A DNA stretch of 27,038 nucleotides from Paracoccaceae bacterium (GCA_020852535.1 JADZAO010000047.1:1-27038); one strand, 5' to 3'. Counted from the stretch's first letter, positions 1-7,621 are shown. Numbers and translations are program-made. Notes: a model not told the origin generated them from the letters alone.

Positions 1-278
1 GCTGATCATCCTCTCAAACCAGCTATGGATCGTCGGCTTGGTAGGCCATTACCCCACCAACTACCTAATCCAACGCGGGCCGATCCTTCGCCGATAAATC
101 TTTCCCCCGTAGGGCTCATCCGGTATTACTCCCAGTTTCCCAAGGCTATTCCGAAGCAAAGGGCACGTTCCCACGCGTTACTCACCCGTCCGCCGCTAGG
201 TCCGAAAACCTCGCTCGACTTGCATGTGTTAGGCCTGCCGCCAGCGTTCGTTCTGAGCCAGGATCAAACTCTCAAGTT
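1..278 (-). rRNA. rrs: 16S ribosomal RNA, 5' end (partial, cut by window edge)
   Basis: Read on the - strand, the sequence from about 278 downward begins with the conserved 16S 5' end (AGAGTTTGATCCTGGCTCAG at about 274-255). It continues with the universal AACGAACGCTGGCGGCAGGC and ACATGCAAGTCGA blocks and the GACGGGTGAGTAACGCGTGG block. Only about the first 280 nt are inside the window; the rest of the gene, and presumably 23S and 5S, lie beyond position 1. The short hypervariable V1 region and the overall pattern fit Alphaproteobacteria. The exact mature 5' end (about 276-279) is estimated by homology. Short ORFs that can be read through this region are not genes. Confidence 0.97.
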
Positions 279-324
279 GAAAGCACAAAAATGCTATCCT
301 TGACGTCGAACCTTCGCACATCTG

Positions 325-345
325 CTTGATACAAAATGTACCAAG
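325..345 (-). other. Hairpin in the 16S leader RNA
   Basis: Two 8-nt arms (CTTGGTAC and GTATCAAG on the - strand) flank a 5-nt ATTTT loop. All eight pairs form if one G-U wobble is allowed. It sits about 47 nt upstream of the 16S 5' end. It has no T-run, so it is not a terminator. A local leader helix used in rRNA folding or processing is the likeliest explanation, which is an inference. Confidence 0.5.
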
Positions 346-508
346 TCAATCCCTGTCATCCGCAAAATTACCAAAGTAATCCTGCAAAAAAACAGCGAAG
401 CTGACACCTAGATCATCGAGCACTCGCGTACCCTACTAGGCCGATATACGAAACGTCGAACGCCGATCGCGCCCAAACCGCCCGCATATCCCTTCTCAAT
501 CAAAAATT

Positions 509-518
509 TCAAAGAACA
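509..518 (-). promoter_or_regulatory. boxA-like antitermination site in the rrn leader
   Basis: The - strand reads TGTTCTTTGA, close to the bacterial rRNA boxA core TGCTCTTTAA. It lies between the candidate rrn promoter and 16S, where Nus-factor antitermination elements are found in rRNA operons. It is directly followed by leader sequence (GATATGCGGGCGG and on) that looks typical of Rhodobacterales rrn leaders. The call rests on motif and position only. Confidence 0.5.
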
Positions 519-559
519 AAAACAAAAAAACGCCAGAAAAACCAGCGCATATACGCCAA

Positions 560-588
560 ATCATACAGAAAACTCATGCAAACGCAAA
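560..588 (-). promoter_or_regulatory. Candidate sigma-70 promoter of the rRNA operon
   Basis: On the - strand, TTTGCG (588-583) and TATGAT (565-560) are separated by 17 bp. Initiation would fall near 553, about 40 nt before the boxA-like site and 275 nt before mature 16S. The upstream DNA (600-800) is extremely AT-rich, as expected of UP-element DNA. The -10 is good and the -35 imperfect. Other rrn promoters may exist. Confidence 0.4.
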
Positions 589-599
589 ATCAGCGCCAG

Positions 600-785
600 C
601 AAAAGCAAAACACTAACTACAAACACAAATCAAAAATCACAAGAAACAAAATAATAAAAATCAAAAATAATACATAAATCATAAAATTAATAAACAAAAA
701 CAATACCCTAATGCAAAATAAACAAAACCAAAAATAACACAAAAATAAACAAAACACGATTCGCATAAATAATAAAAAAAACAAC
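600..785. other. AT-rich, G-depleted island upstream of the rrn promoter
   Basis: The + strand here is nearly all A with some C and T and almost no G; the - strand is T- and G-rich with little C. There are many short A-tracts, and they look phased in places. No credible gene is visible: a 103-codon - strand frame that crosses it is low-complexity Phe/Leu/Ile and runs back through the tRNA. It lies between tRNA-Leu and the rrn promoter. It probably acts as UP-element or bent promoter DNA and may also provide the T-tract that ends the tRNA transcript. Confidence 0.5.
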
Positions 786-817
786 GCGACAGATCTTCGA
801 ACTTGAAAATCATCTGC
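774..817 (-). terminator. Weak candidate terminator of the tRNA-Leu transcript
   Basis: On the - strand, GCAGAT (817-812) can pair with ATCTGT (794-789) across a 17-nt loop, and a run of eight T follows at 781-774, seven nt past the stem. The stem is short and the gap long, so this is a weak intrinsic terminator at best. Its position, about 57 nt after the tRNA 3' end, is suitable. Confidence 0.28.
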
Positions 818-873
818 GAAACTGAGGTTGCGCCCGGTATAGGATCTCGGTTTCAGGTCGTAACCACGAAACA

Positions 874-960
874 TGGTGCGGATGAAAGGACTCGAACCTT
901 CACGGGAGTTACCCCACAGCGACCTCAACGCTGCGCGTCTACCAATTCCGCCACATCCGC
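874..960 (-). tRNA. tRNA-Leu (anticodon GAG)
   Basis: The - strand gives an 87-nt class II tRNA including an encoded CCA (876-874). The 7-bp acceptor stem is GCGGATG/CATCCGC with discriminator A. The D-arm carries AATTGGTAGACGC, the anticodon loop is TTGAGGT (anticodon GAG), the variable arm is long as in tRNA-Leu, and the T-loop is TTCGAGT. GAG reads CUC/CUU codons. It lies upstream of the rRNA leader on the same strand but is separated from it by the AT-rich island and the rrn promoter, so it is probably transcribed separately. Confidence 0.96.
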
Positions 961-1196
961 ATGATTTAGTTTGGTGGCGGGTATGTAGCGAAGCGTTTTA
1001 CGAAAGGAAAGAGGAAAAACACGCAATTCTTTGCGCTTCTTTAACACCTATCAAAGGCTCCAAAGCCTTTCTCTCGCCCCGCCTTCAGAGAAACAGAGCG
1101 CAGCGGCTCCTTACAAGAGTTTGGAACGATTCTCACTTGAGACACAAGAAAACTTAGCCTAGCCACGTCACAAGCCCAACGCAGGTGGAGACGACC

Positions 1197-1877
1197 GTGA
1201 CCGAATGGACCACCCTTCCCGGACTTAGTCCTTATCTCGCCACCGTCGCGGCGATGGAAACACGAATCGAAGCAATCCATAAAGGTGAGGCGAACGAAGC
1301 CGTTTGGCTACTGGAACACCCGCCACTCTATACGGCGGGCACCAGTGCCAAAGCTGCCGATCTGGTGGAACCCAACCGTTTTCCCGTCTATACCACCGGA
1401 CGCGGCGGACAATATACATACCACGGTCCTGGCCAACGTGTCGTCTATGCCATGCTCAACGTAGGCAACCGCGGGCGTGACGTACGCTGTTTTGTGCGCG
1501 CTTTAGAAAACTGGTGCATCGCAACCTTGGCAGAATTCAACGTAAGGGGCGAAGTACGCCCAGGCCGTGTCGGCGTCTGGGTGGTCCGCCCCGATCACCC
1601 CCCGAATCCGGACGGATCATCAAACGAAGCCAAGATTGCCGCTATCGGCGTAAAGCTGCGCCGCTGGATCAGCTTTCACGGCATCTCAATTAACATCGAA
1701 CCCGACCTGACTCATTTTTCAGGAATCGTACCCTGCGGCATATCTGACCACGGCGTGACCAGCCTCGTCGATCTCGGACTGCCCGTCACAATGGCCGACC
1801 TCGACGCGGCCCTCATGGCAACCTTCCCACGTTTTTTTCCCGAAAGCGGCGGCATCAACCCTAGCTGCGCCAACTGA
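1197..1877 (+). CDS. lipB: Octanoyl-[acyl-carrier-protein]:protein N-octanoyltransferase LipB
   Basis: LipB transfers octanoate from octanoyl-ACP to the lipoyl-domain lysine of 2-oxoacid dehydrogenases and the glycine cleavage H protein. This is the first step of lipoate synthesis, in the cytoplasm. The protein is about 226 aa, the normal length. It contains the LipB signature GRGGQYTYHGPGQ (about residues 68-80), the IGVKLRRW segment with the catalytic lysine (about K153) and the PCGI segment with the acyl-accepting cysteine (about C180). The GTG at 1197 is preferred because GGTGGAG lies 6 nt upstream and the protein then begins MTEW as relatives do. An in-frame GTG at 1185 would add four residues but has no ribosome-binding site. 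A hairpin at 1907-1924 follows the gene but has no T-run. lipA is not in the window. Confidence 0.93.
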   Translation: MTEWTTLPGLSPYLATVAAMETRIEAIHKGEANEAVWLLEHPPLYTAGTSAKAADLVEPNRFPVYTTGRGGQYTYHGPGQRVVYAMLNVGNRGRDVRCFVRALENWCIATLAEFNVRGEVRPGRVGVWVVRPDHPPNPDGSSNEAKIAAIGVKLRRWISFHGISINIEPDLTHFSGIVPCGISDHGVTSLVDLGLPVTMADLDAALMATFPRFFPESGGINPSCAN

Positions 1878-1972
1878 ACCCTTATTTTTTGCAAAACAAT
1901 CGTAATTTGGGTGCAGCACCCCAAGCGTACAAAGTTTATTGATCAGAAAATCCCACTTACGACCCGCTTTTG

Positions 1973-1986
1973 TTGATCTACATCAA
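1973..1986 (+). promoter_or_regulatory. FNR/FixK/Anr-type binding site upstream of ctaD
   Basis: TTGAT-CTAC-ATCAA is an exact match to the TTGAT-N4-ATCAA consensus of FNR/FixK/FnrL regulators. Its centre is 116 bp before the ctaD ATG. An AT-rich -10-like element (CATTATAG, 2031-2038) would start RNA near 2041, which puts the box at about -61.5, the classical class I activator position. No good -35 is visible, as expected for an activator-dependent promoter. Whether the factor activates or represses cannot be told from sequence. Confidence 0.7.
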
Positions 1987-2095
1987 AGTCAGTCATTGCC
2001 CCATCTGTGCGCCCGGATTAAACACGGGCTCATTATAGAGAAACCGGACGGGCCGCGAATGCCCGGCCATTGCTGAACAGAATCAGGAGACACCA

Positions 2096-3775
2096 ATGGC
2101 GGACGCAGCCATTCATGGCCACGGCCACGACGAACGGGGGTTCTTCACCCGCTGGTTTGCATCGACAAACCACAAGGATATTGGAATCCTCTACCTCTTC
2201 ACCGGCGGTCTCGTCGGACTTATCTCGGTCATCTTCACTGTATACATGCGGATGGAACTGATGCAGCCCGGGGTGCAGTATATGTGCCAAGAGGGGATGC
2301 GCTTCATCGCCAACGCTGCGACGCAGTGCACGCCCAATGGCCACATCTGGAACGTGGCCATTACCGCCCACGGCATCTTGATGATGTTTTTTGTGGTAAT
2401 TCCGGCGCTCTTCGGCGGCTTTGGCAACTATTTTATGCCGCTGCAGATCGGCGCCCCGGACATGGCCTTCCCGCGCTTGAACAACCTTTCATACTGGCTT
2501 TACGTGGCGGGAACTTCGCTTGCTGTGTCTTCACTCTTTGCCAACGGTGGCGGTGGGGACCTAGGAACAGGTGCGGGGGTAGGCTGGGTGCTCTACCCGC
2601 CACTCTCGACCACCGCCGAAGGCGGCTACGCGATGGACCTCGCCATCTTCGCCGTGCACCTTTCCGGAGCCTCATCAATCCTCGGCGCGATCAACATCAT
2701 CACCACCTTCCTGAACATGCGTGCTCCTGGCATGACCATGCACAAAGTACCACTATTTGCATGGTCGATCTTCATCACCGCATGGCTAATCCTTCTGGCA
2801 CTTCCGGTTCTGGCTGGTGCCATCACAATGCTGCTGACCGACCGCAACTTCGGGACAACCTTCTTCTCGCCTGCAGGCGGTGGAGATCCGGTTCTCTACC
2901 AACACATCCTGTGGTTCTTCGGTCACCCCGAGGTCTACATCATTGTATTGCCCGCCTTTGGCATCATCAGCCAAGTCATTTCGACGTTCTCGAAAAAACC
3001 AATCTTCGGCTATCTCCCAATGGTCTATGCCATGGTCGCCATTGGTGTTTTAGGTTTCGTCGTTTGGGCGCACCACATGTACGCTGTCGGAATGTCTCTG
3101 ACCCAGCAATCCTACTTCATGCTGGCCACAATGGTTATCGCGGTGCCAACCGGCATTAAGGTCTTCTCATGGATCGCAACCATGTGGGGCGGTTCGATCG
3201 AATTCAAGACACCGATGCTCTGGGGCTTCGGCTTCTTGTTTCTCTTCACCGTTGGCGGCGTGACCGGCGTCGTTCTGTCTCAAGCCAGCGTCGACCGTGC
3301 TTACCATGACACCTACTATGTCGTAGCACACTTCCATTATGTTATGTCACTCGGCGCAGTCTTCGGCATCTTCGCCGGCATCTACTTCTGGATTGGCAAG
3401 ATGTCGGGCCGCCAATATCCAGAATGGGCCGGAAAGCTGCACTTCTGGACCATGTTCATCGGTTCGAACCTAACCTTCTTCCCGCAGCACTTCCTTGGCC
3501 GTCAAGGCATGCCGCGGCGTTACATCGACTATCCAGAGGCCTTCGCCTACTGGAACTGGTTCTCGTCCATCGGAGCTTTCATCGCCTTTGGCTCCTTCGT
3601 GTTCTTCATCGGCATCATCTTCTATACACTGTTTTTCGGTCGCAAGATTACCGAAAACAACTACTGGAACGAATACGCCGACACACTGGAATGGACCTTG
3701 TCCTCACCGCCCCCAGAACACACTTTCGAACAGCTACCCAAACGGTCCGACTGGGACAAAGCACACACACACTAA
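2096..3775 (+). CDS. ctaD: Cytochrome c oxidase subunit I, aa3 type (CtaD)
   Basis: This is the catalytic subunit of a proton-pumping aa3 heme-copper oxidase in the inner membrane, reducing O2 to water with electrons from cytochrome c. It is 559 aa with about 12 membrane helices. Visible ligands are H92 (heme a), H277 in GHPEVY (CuB, with Y281 the cross-linked tyrosine), H326-H327 (CuB), H412 (heme a3) and H414 (heme a). D122 and E279 (D-channel) and K355 (K-channel) are present, so it is a type A1 enzyme. AGGAG lies five nt before the ATG. It stands alone, without ctaC, ctaB, ctaG or ctaE, as is usual in Rhodobacterales. The FNR-type box upstream suggests control by oxygen or redox state, and a strong terminator follows. 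Confidence 0.97.
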   Translation: MADAAIHGHGHDERGFFTRWFASTNHKDIGILYLFTGGLVGLISVIFTVYMRMELMQPGVQYMCQEGMRFIANAATQCTPNGHIWNVAITAHGILMMFFVVIPALFGGFGNYFMPLQIGAPDMAFPRLNNLSYWLYVAGTSLAVSSLFANGGGGDLGTGAGVGWVLYPPLSTTAEGGYAMDLAIFAVHLSGASSILGAINIITTFLNMRAPGMTMHKVPLFAWSIFITAWLILLALPVLAGAITMLLTDRNFGTTFFSPAGGGDPVLYQHILWFFGHPEVYIIVLPAFGIISQVISTFSKKPIFGYLPMVYAMVAIGVLGFVVWAHHMYAVGMSLTQQSYFMLATMVIAVPTGIKVFSWIATMWGGSIEFKTPMLWGFGFLFLFTVGGVTGVVLSQASVDRAYHDTYYVVAHFHYVMSLGAVFGIFAGIYFWIGKMSGRQYPEWAGKLHFWTMFIGSNLTFFPQHFLGRQGMPRRYIDYPEAFAYWNWFSSIGAFIAFGSFVFFIGIIFYTLFFGRKITENNYWNEYADTLEWTLSSPPPEHTFEQLPKRSDWDKAHTH

Positions 3776-3791
3776 GGCAGCCTAAAACAAG

Positions 3792-3824
3792 CAAAGGCCC
3801 CGGATTACCTTTCGGGGCCTTTTG
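3792..3824 (+). terminator. Rho-independent terminator after ctaD
   Basis: A perfect 11-bp stem (CAAAGGCCCCG at 3792-3802 pairing with CGGGGCCTTTTG at 3813-3824) closes a roughly 10-nt loop and ends in a T-run. It starts 16 nt past the ctaD stop. The preceding A-run would also allow weak function in the other direction. Confidence 0.9.
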
Positions 3825-3932
3825 CATTAAACCTTGCGCCCACCGCCCTATCTGCATCGCACAAGCCCCCCACCAAACCCGACCCTGTCACCAAAGCCGC
3901 AGGTTACAAACCAAAAGCAACTGATCGCAACC

Positions 3933-3946
3933 TGATCGCGCGATCA
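3933..3946. promoter_or_regulatory. Perfect 14-bp palindrome in the carA promoter region
   Basis: TGATCGCGCGATCA is its own reverse complement, and a second half-site (CTGATCGC) occurs just upstream at 3921-3928. A -10-like TAAAAT lies at 3961-3966, so the palindrome would cover the -35 position at 17-bp spacing. A second symmetric element, TGATTT-A-AAATCA, lies at 3956-3968. A dimeric regulator of carA is possible. The factor is unknown and the promoter assignment tentative. Confidence 0.35.
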
Positions 3947-4048
3947 TTAATTCATTGATTTAAAATCATATTCCTTTTCTTTCTCTCCCTTGACCCCACC
4001 CCCCTCACAACACTAGTGTCCGCGAAAGTCGCTGACAGGAGTCACCCC

Positions 4049-5215
4049 ATGCCCGCATTTGCGAAATCCGCCAACACACCGACCGCCTGCCTTGCGCTCT
4101 CGGATGGCACGGTTTTTTACGGCAAAGGCTTTGGTGCCACAGGCGAGGCCGTCGCAGAACTGGTGTTCAACACCGCCATGACTGGCTATCAAGAAATCAT
4201 GACAGATCCTTCCTATGCGGAACAGGTCGTGACCTTCACCTTCCCCCATATCGGCAACGTCGGCGTCACGCCGGAAGATGACGAAACCGCCGTCCCCGTC
4301 GCTGCCGGCATGGTAGTAAAATGGAACCCAACTGAACCGTCGAACTGGCGCGCTACAGTTAAATTGACGCAATGGCTCACCTCCAAGGGACGCATCGGCA
4401 TCGGCGGCATCGACACCCGCCGCCTAACACGCGCAATCCGCGAGCGGGGTGCACCCCATGTCACGCTTGCACATGATCCCGAAGGTAACTTCGACATCGC
4501 TGCTCTGGTTACCAAAGCGCGGACATGGCGCGGCCTCGTTGGCCTTGATCTTGCAAAAAACGTCTCCTGCACTCAGCCCTATAGCTGGAACGAAAAGACT
4601 TGGACTTGGCCCGAGGGTTATACCCAACGCGAAGGTAACGGCCTACGTGTCGTCGCAATTGATTACGGCGCCAAGCGCAACATCTTGCGCTGCCTCGTCT
4701 CAGTCGGCTGCGATATCACAGTTCTTCCTGCAACCGCGACCGCCAAAGAGGTCATGGCGCTAAATCCCGAAGGCGTGTTCCTGTCCAATGGACCCGGAGA
4801 TCCGGCGGCCACCGGGACCTATGCTGTACCAATGATCCAAGACATTCTAGCAAAAGACTTACCGCTCTTTGGCATCTGCCTTGGTCATCAGATGCTTGCC
4901 CTCGCGCTAGGTGCCAAGACCATCAAGATGAATCACGGCCATCACGGAGCTAACCATCCAGTCAAAGACCTCGAGACCGGCAAGGTCGAGATTACTTCAA
5001 TGAACCACGGCTTCGCCGTCGACAGCCAAACTCTACCCAAAGGCGTCGAGGAAACCCATGTTTCGCTCTTCGACGGCTCAAACTGCGGCATCAGGGTCAA
5101 GGGCAGGCCCATCTTCTCGGTGCAATACCACCCCGAAGCCTCACCCGGACCGCAGGACAGCTTTTACCTCTTTGAGCGTTTTGCCAAGGCGATCCGCGCC
5201 CGCCGCAACGCCTAA
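4049..5215 (+). CDS. carA: Carbamoyl-phosphate synthase small (glutaminase) subunit CarA
   Basis: CarA hydrolyses glutamine and channels ammonia to CarB, which makes carbamoyl phosphate for arginine and pyrimidine synthesis. The product is 388 aa, normal for the family. The N-terminal CPSase small-chain domain (TAMTGYQEIMTDPSY, IGGIDTRRLTR) is followed by a class I glutamine amidotransferase domain. That domain has the nucleophile C277 in FGICLGHQ and the H361/E363 partners in YHPEASPGPQD. The ATG at 4049 is chosen because AGGAG lies 7 nt upstream; an earlier in-frame GTG at 4016 has no such site. carB is not adjacent, which is common in this group. No clear terminator follows. Confidence 0.96.
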   Translation: MPAFAKSANTPTACLALSDGTVFYGKGFGATGEAVAELVFNTAMTGYQEIMTDPSYAEQVVTFTFPHIGNVGVTPEDDETAVPVAAGMVVKWNPTEPSNWRATVKLTQWLTSKGRIGIGGIDTRRLTRAIRERGAPHVTLAHDPEGNFDIAALVTKARTWRGLVGLDLAKNVSCTQPYSWNEKTWTWPEGYTQREGNGLRVVAIDYGAKRNILRCLVSVGCDITVLPATATAKEVMALNPEGVFLSNGPGDPAATGTYAVPMIQDILAKDLPLFGICLGHQMLALALGAKTIKMNHGHHGANHPVKDLETGKVEITSMNHGFAVDSQTLPKGVEETHVSLFDGSNCGIRVKGRPIFSVQYHPEASPGPQDSFYLFERFAKAIRARRNA

Positions 5216-5350
5216 CACCCGCCTGCCTTAGGACGAGGGTTGTGTCACTAAGGTTAACTCCCATTTCTAAGAGAATGTGCGTGTAAAGATCACGTGGGAA
5301 TTTTCAGTTTTTGTATGGGTGTGATGCTGTAACCTCCCTTCCCGATGAAA

Positions 5351-5369
5351 GCGCCTAGTAGGCGCCTAG
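5351..5369. repeat. Inverted and direct repeat between carA and parE
   Basis: GCGCCT-AGT-AGGCGC (5351-5365) is a compact 6-bp GC hairpin. The same stretch also contains a direct repeat of GCGCCTAG, at 5351-5358 and 5362-5369, exactly 11 bp apart. No T-run follows on the + strand, so it is a poor terminator. It lies about 80 bp before parE and may be an operator or a weak 3' end for carA. Confidence 0.35.
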
Positions 5370-5448
5370 CCCCCTACATCTTGCGCCCTCCCCCCCTTGG
5401 ATGGTCTAATGGGTACCTAAGACCCACATGAGAAGAATCGAGTACCCG

Positions 5449-7404
5449 ATGGTCGACGACCTGTTTTCGTCCAGAGAACAAACCTATGACGCCTCTTCGA
5501 TCGAAGTTCTGGAGGGTCTCGAACCCGTCCGCAAACGCCCCGGCATGTATATCGGCGGGACCGACGAACGCGCACTGCACAACATCGTTGCAGAAATTCT
5601 CGACAACTCGATGGACGAAGCGGTTGCAGGCCATGCCACCCGGATCGAAGTAGAACTCCACGCGGATAATTCGATCACGATCCGCGACAACGGTCGTGGC
5701 ATTCCGATCGACCCGCATCCAAAATTTCCTGGCAAATCCGCACTTGAGGTTATCCTTTGCACTCTACACGCGGGCGGTAAATTCGGCGGCGACGCCTATG
5801 CCACATCAGGCGGACTGCACGGCGTAGGCGCGTCCGTCGTCAACGCGCTGTCTGACATGATGCGAGTCGAAGTTGCCCGCAACCGAGAACTCTATGTCCA
5901 ATCCTTCTCGCGCGGGATCCCCCAAGGCTCCGTCACCAAAGTCGGCCCCGCGCCCAACCGACGTGGCACCACCGTGCTCTTTCACCCCGACCCCGAAATC
6001 TTCGGTAGCCAAACCTTCAAACCCGCCCGCCTACTCAAGATGGCCCGCTCCAAGGCATATCTCTTCTCGGGCGTCGAAATCCGCTGGAAGACCGACATCA
6101 ACGACGGCGAAACGCCTTTAGAGGCCACTTTCCACTTCCCCGGCGGCCTTGGCGACTACCTATCGGACACGCTGCAAAAGACCACCACCTACGCCGACCA
6201 CCCCTTTGCTGGCAAAGTCAACTTCACCGAAAAATATAACGTCCCCGGATCAGTCGAATGGGCGATCAACTGGACCCCCGCCCGCGACGGCTTCATCCAA
6301 TCCTACTGCAACACCGTCCCCACCCCCGAGGGTGGCACGCACGAAAGCGGCTTTTGGGCCGCCGTGCTGCGCGGCATCCGCGCCTATGGTGATTTGGTAA
6401 AAAACCGCAAAGCAGAACTCATCACCCGCGATGACCTACTCGCAGGCGGCTGTGCCCTCGTTTCATGCTTTATCCGGGAGCCGCAATTTGTTGGACAAAC
6501 CAAAGACCGTCTGGCGACGGAGGAAGCCTTCAAATGGGTTGAGGGTGCAGTGCGCGACCACTTCGACAACTGGCTCGCAGCCAACACAAAATCGGCGGGT
6601 GCAATCCTCGATTTCCTCGTCCTACGCGCCGAAGAACGCCTACGTCGTCGGCAAGAAAAAGAAACTGCCCGCAAGACCGCAACCAAAAAACTCCGTCTGC
6701 CGGGCAAGCTGACCGACTGCACCTCCAAAACCCGCGAAGGCACCGAACTTTTCATCGTCGAAGGCGACTCTGCCGGAGGCTCGGCAAAAGGTGCGCGCGA
6801 ACGTGAAACGCAGGCGCTTTTGCCACTTAAGGGAAAAATCCTCAACGTCCTCGGTGCCGCCTCAAACAAGCTCCACGAAAACAGTGAAATCAGCGACATC
6901 TGCGAAGCCTTGGGCGTCGGCATGGGCACGAAATTCAAAATCGACGATCTACGCTACGACAAAATCATCATCATGACCGACGCGGATGTCGACGGCGCAC
7001 ATATCGCCTCGCTCCTGATGACCTTTTTTTTCAGCCAGATGCGTGCACTAATTGACAAAGGCCATCTCTACCTCGCCTGCCCGCCCCTCTACCGCCTAAC
7101 ACAGGGCGCAAAACGGCTCTATGTAGCCGACGATGCAGAAAAAGAACTATGGCTTGCCAAGGGGTTGGGGGGCAAAGGCAAGATCGACGTGCAACGCTTC
7201 AAGGGTCTGGGCGAGATGGACGCCAAAGACCTCAAAGACACTACCATGAACCCCCTCACCCGCAAACTCATCCGCGTTTCTATCGACGAGGACGAACCTG
7301 GCATGACGGGCGATCTGGTAGAAAGGTTAATGGGGAAAAAGCCTGAGTTGCGATTCCAATATATTCAGGAAAACGCAAAATTTGTGGAAGAACTGGATGT
7401 TTGA
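5449..7404 (+). CDS. parE: DNA topoisomerase IV subunit B (ParE)
   Basis: ParE is the ATPase subunit of topoisomerase IV, which with ParC decatenates replicated chromosomes. The protein is about 651 aa, ParE-sized and well short of the roughly 800-aa GyrB. The N-terminal GHKL ATPase domain has EILDNSMDEA and DNGRGIP, the GGLHGVG loop and the QTK loop (FVGQTKDRL). The TOPRIM domain has EGDSAGGSAKGAR (catalytic E438) and MTDADVDGAHI (D511, D513). KLRLPGKLTDC is typical of ParE. The start is uncertain: ATG 5449 gives an N terminus (MVDDLF) like relatives, while ATG 5428 would add seven residues. Neither has a strong ribosome-binding site. It converges with rpoD, with terminators for both between them. 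Confidence 0.93.
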   Translation: MVDDLFSSREQTYDASSIEVLEGLEPVRKRPGMYIGGTDERALHNIVAEILDNSMDEAVAGHATRIEVELHADNSITIRDNGRGIPIDPHPKFPGKSALEVILCTLHAGGKFGGDAYATSGGLHGVGASVVNALSDMMRVEVARNRELYVQSFSRGIPQGSVTKVGPAPNRRGTTVLFHPDPEIFGSQTFKPARLLKMARSKAYLFSGVEIRWKTDINDGETPLEATFHFPGGLGDYLSDTLQKTTTYADHPFAGKVNFTEKYNVPGSVEWAINWTPARDGFIQSYCNTVPTPEGGTHESGFWAAVLRGIRAYGDLVKNRKAELITRDDLLAGGCALVSCFIREPQFVGQTKDRLATEEAFKWVEGAVRDHFDNWLAANTKSAGAILDFLVLRAEERLRRRQEKETARKTATKKLRLPGKLTDCTSKTREGTELFIVEGDSAGGSAKGARERETQALLPLKGKILNVLGAASNKLHENSEISDICEALGVGMGTKFKIDDLRYDKIIIMTDADVDGAHIASLLMTFFFSQMRALIDKGHLYLACPPLYRLTQGAKRLYVADDAEKELWLAKGLGGKGKIDVQRFKGLGEMDAKDLKDTTMNPLTRKLIRVSIDEDEPGMTGDLVERLMGKKPELRFQYIQENAKFVEELDV

Positions 7405-7454
7405 AGTTTTGATGAACTTTTCTACAATACCAAGGATAACATCAACGGGAATGT

Positions 7455-7508
7455 CTTAAAAATTTTTAAGTAAGGCAGAGACCTTATCTGCGCATCTTTT
7501 TTATTTTT
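7455..7508 (+). terminator. Palindrome and candidate terminator after parE
   Basis: A perfect 16-bp AT palindrome, CTTAAAAATTTTTAAG (7455-7470), is followed by a second hairpin, GCAGA/TCTGC (7475-7491), and then a T-rich tract (7496-7508). Together they probably end parE transcription. The second stem is only 5 bp, so efficiency is uncertain. The first palindrome could also be a protein-binding site. Confidence 0.45.
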
Positions 7509-7596
7509 CCAAGATGATTAATTTTTTCTACAATATGAACTCATTACTGGCTGACGCTGCTCACCATTCAGTTTTTCAAGCGCAATCCCAATAAGA

Positions 7597-7620
7597 AAGA
7601 GAGGCAACATGCCTCCTTTA
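7597..7620 (-). terminator. Candidate terminator of the dnaG-rpoD operon
   Basis: On the - strand, directly after the rpoD TGA, AAAGGAGGCA and TGCCTC form a GC-rich stem with a 3-nt loop (core GAGGCA at 7601-7606, TGCCTC at 7610-7615), followed by CTCTTTCTTATT. The tail is T-rich but interrupted. Position right after the operon supports the call. Confidence 0.5.
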
Positions 7621-7621
7621 A

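Noticed and set aside
617..928. A 103-codon Phe/Leu-rich frame through the AT-rich island on the - strand
   Set aside because: It starts inside tRNA-Leu, and its hydrophobic low-complexity sequence simply reflects T-rich DNA.
874..960. tRNA-Leu and tRNA-Pro as integration sites of a mobile element
   Set aside because: No integrase, no duplicated tRNA 3' end and no foreign gene block were seen beside either tRNA.
2284..3159. A 291-codon frame inside ctaD in another frame
   Set aside because: It lies wholly within ctaD, whose metal-ligand residues are all present, and is rich in Arg, His and Cys as expected of an out-of-frame shadow.
3956..3969. A second FNR box before carA (TTGATTTAAAATCA)
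   Set aside because: The right half is AATCA rather than ATCAA at the required spacing, so it does not fit TTGAT-N4-ATCAA.
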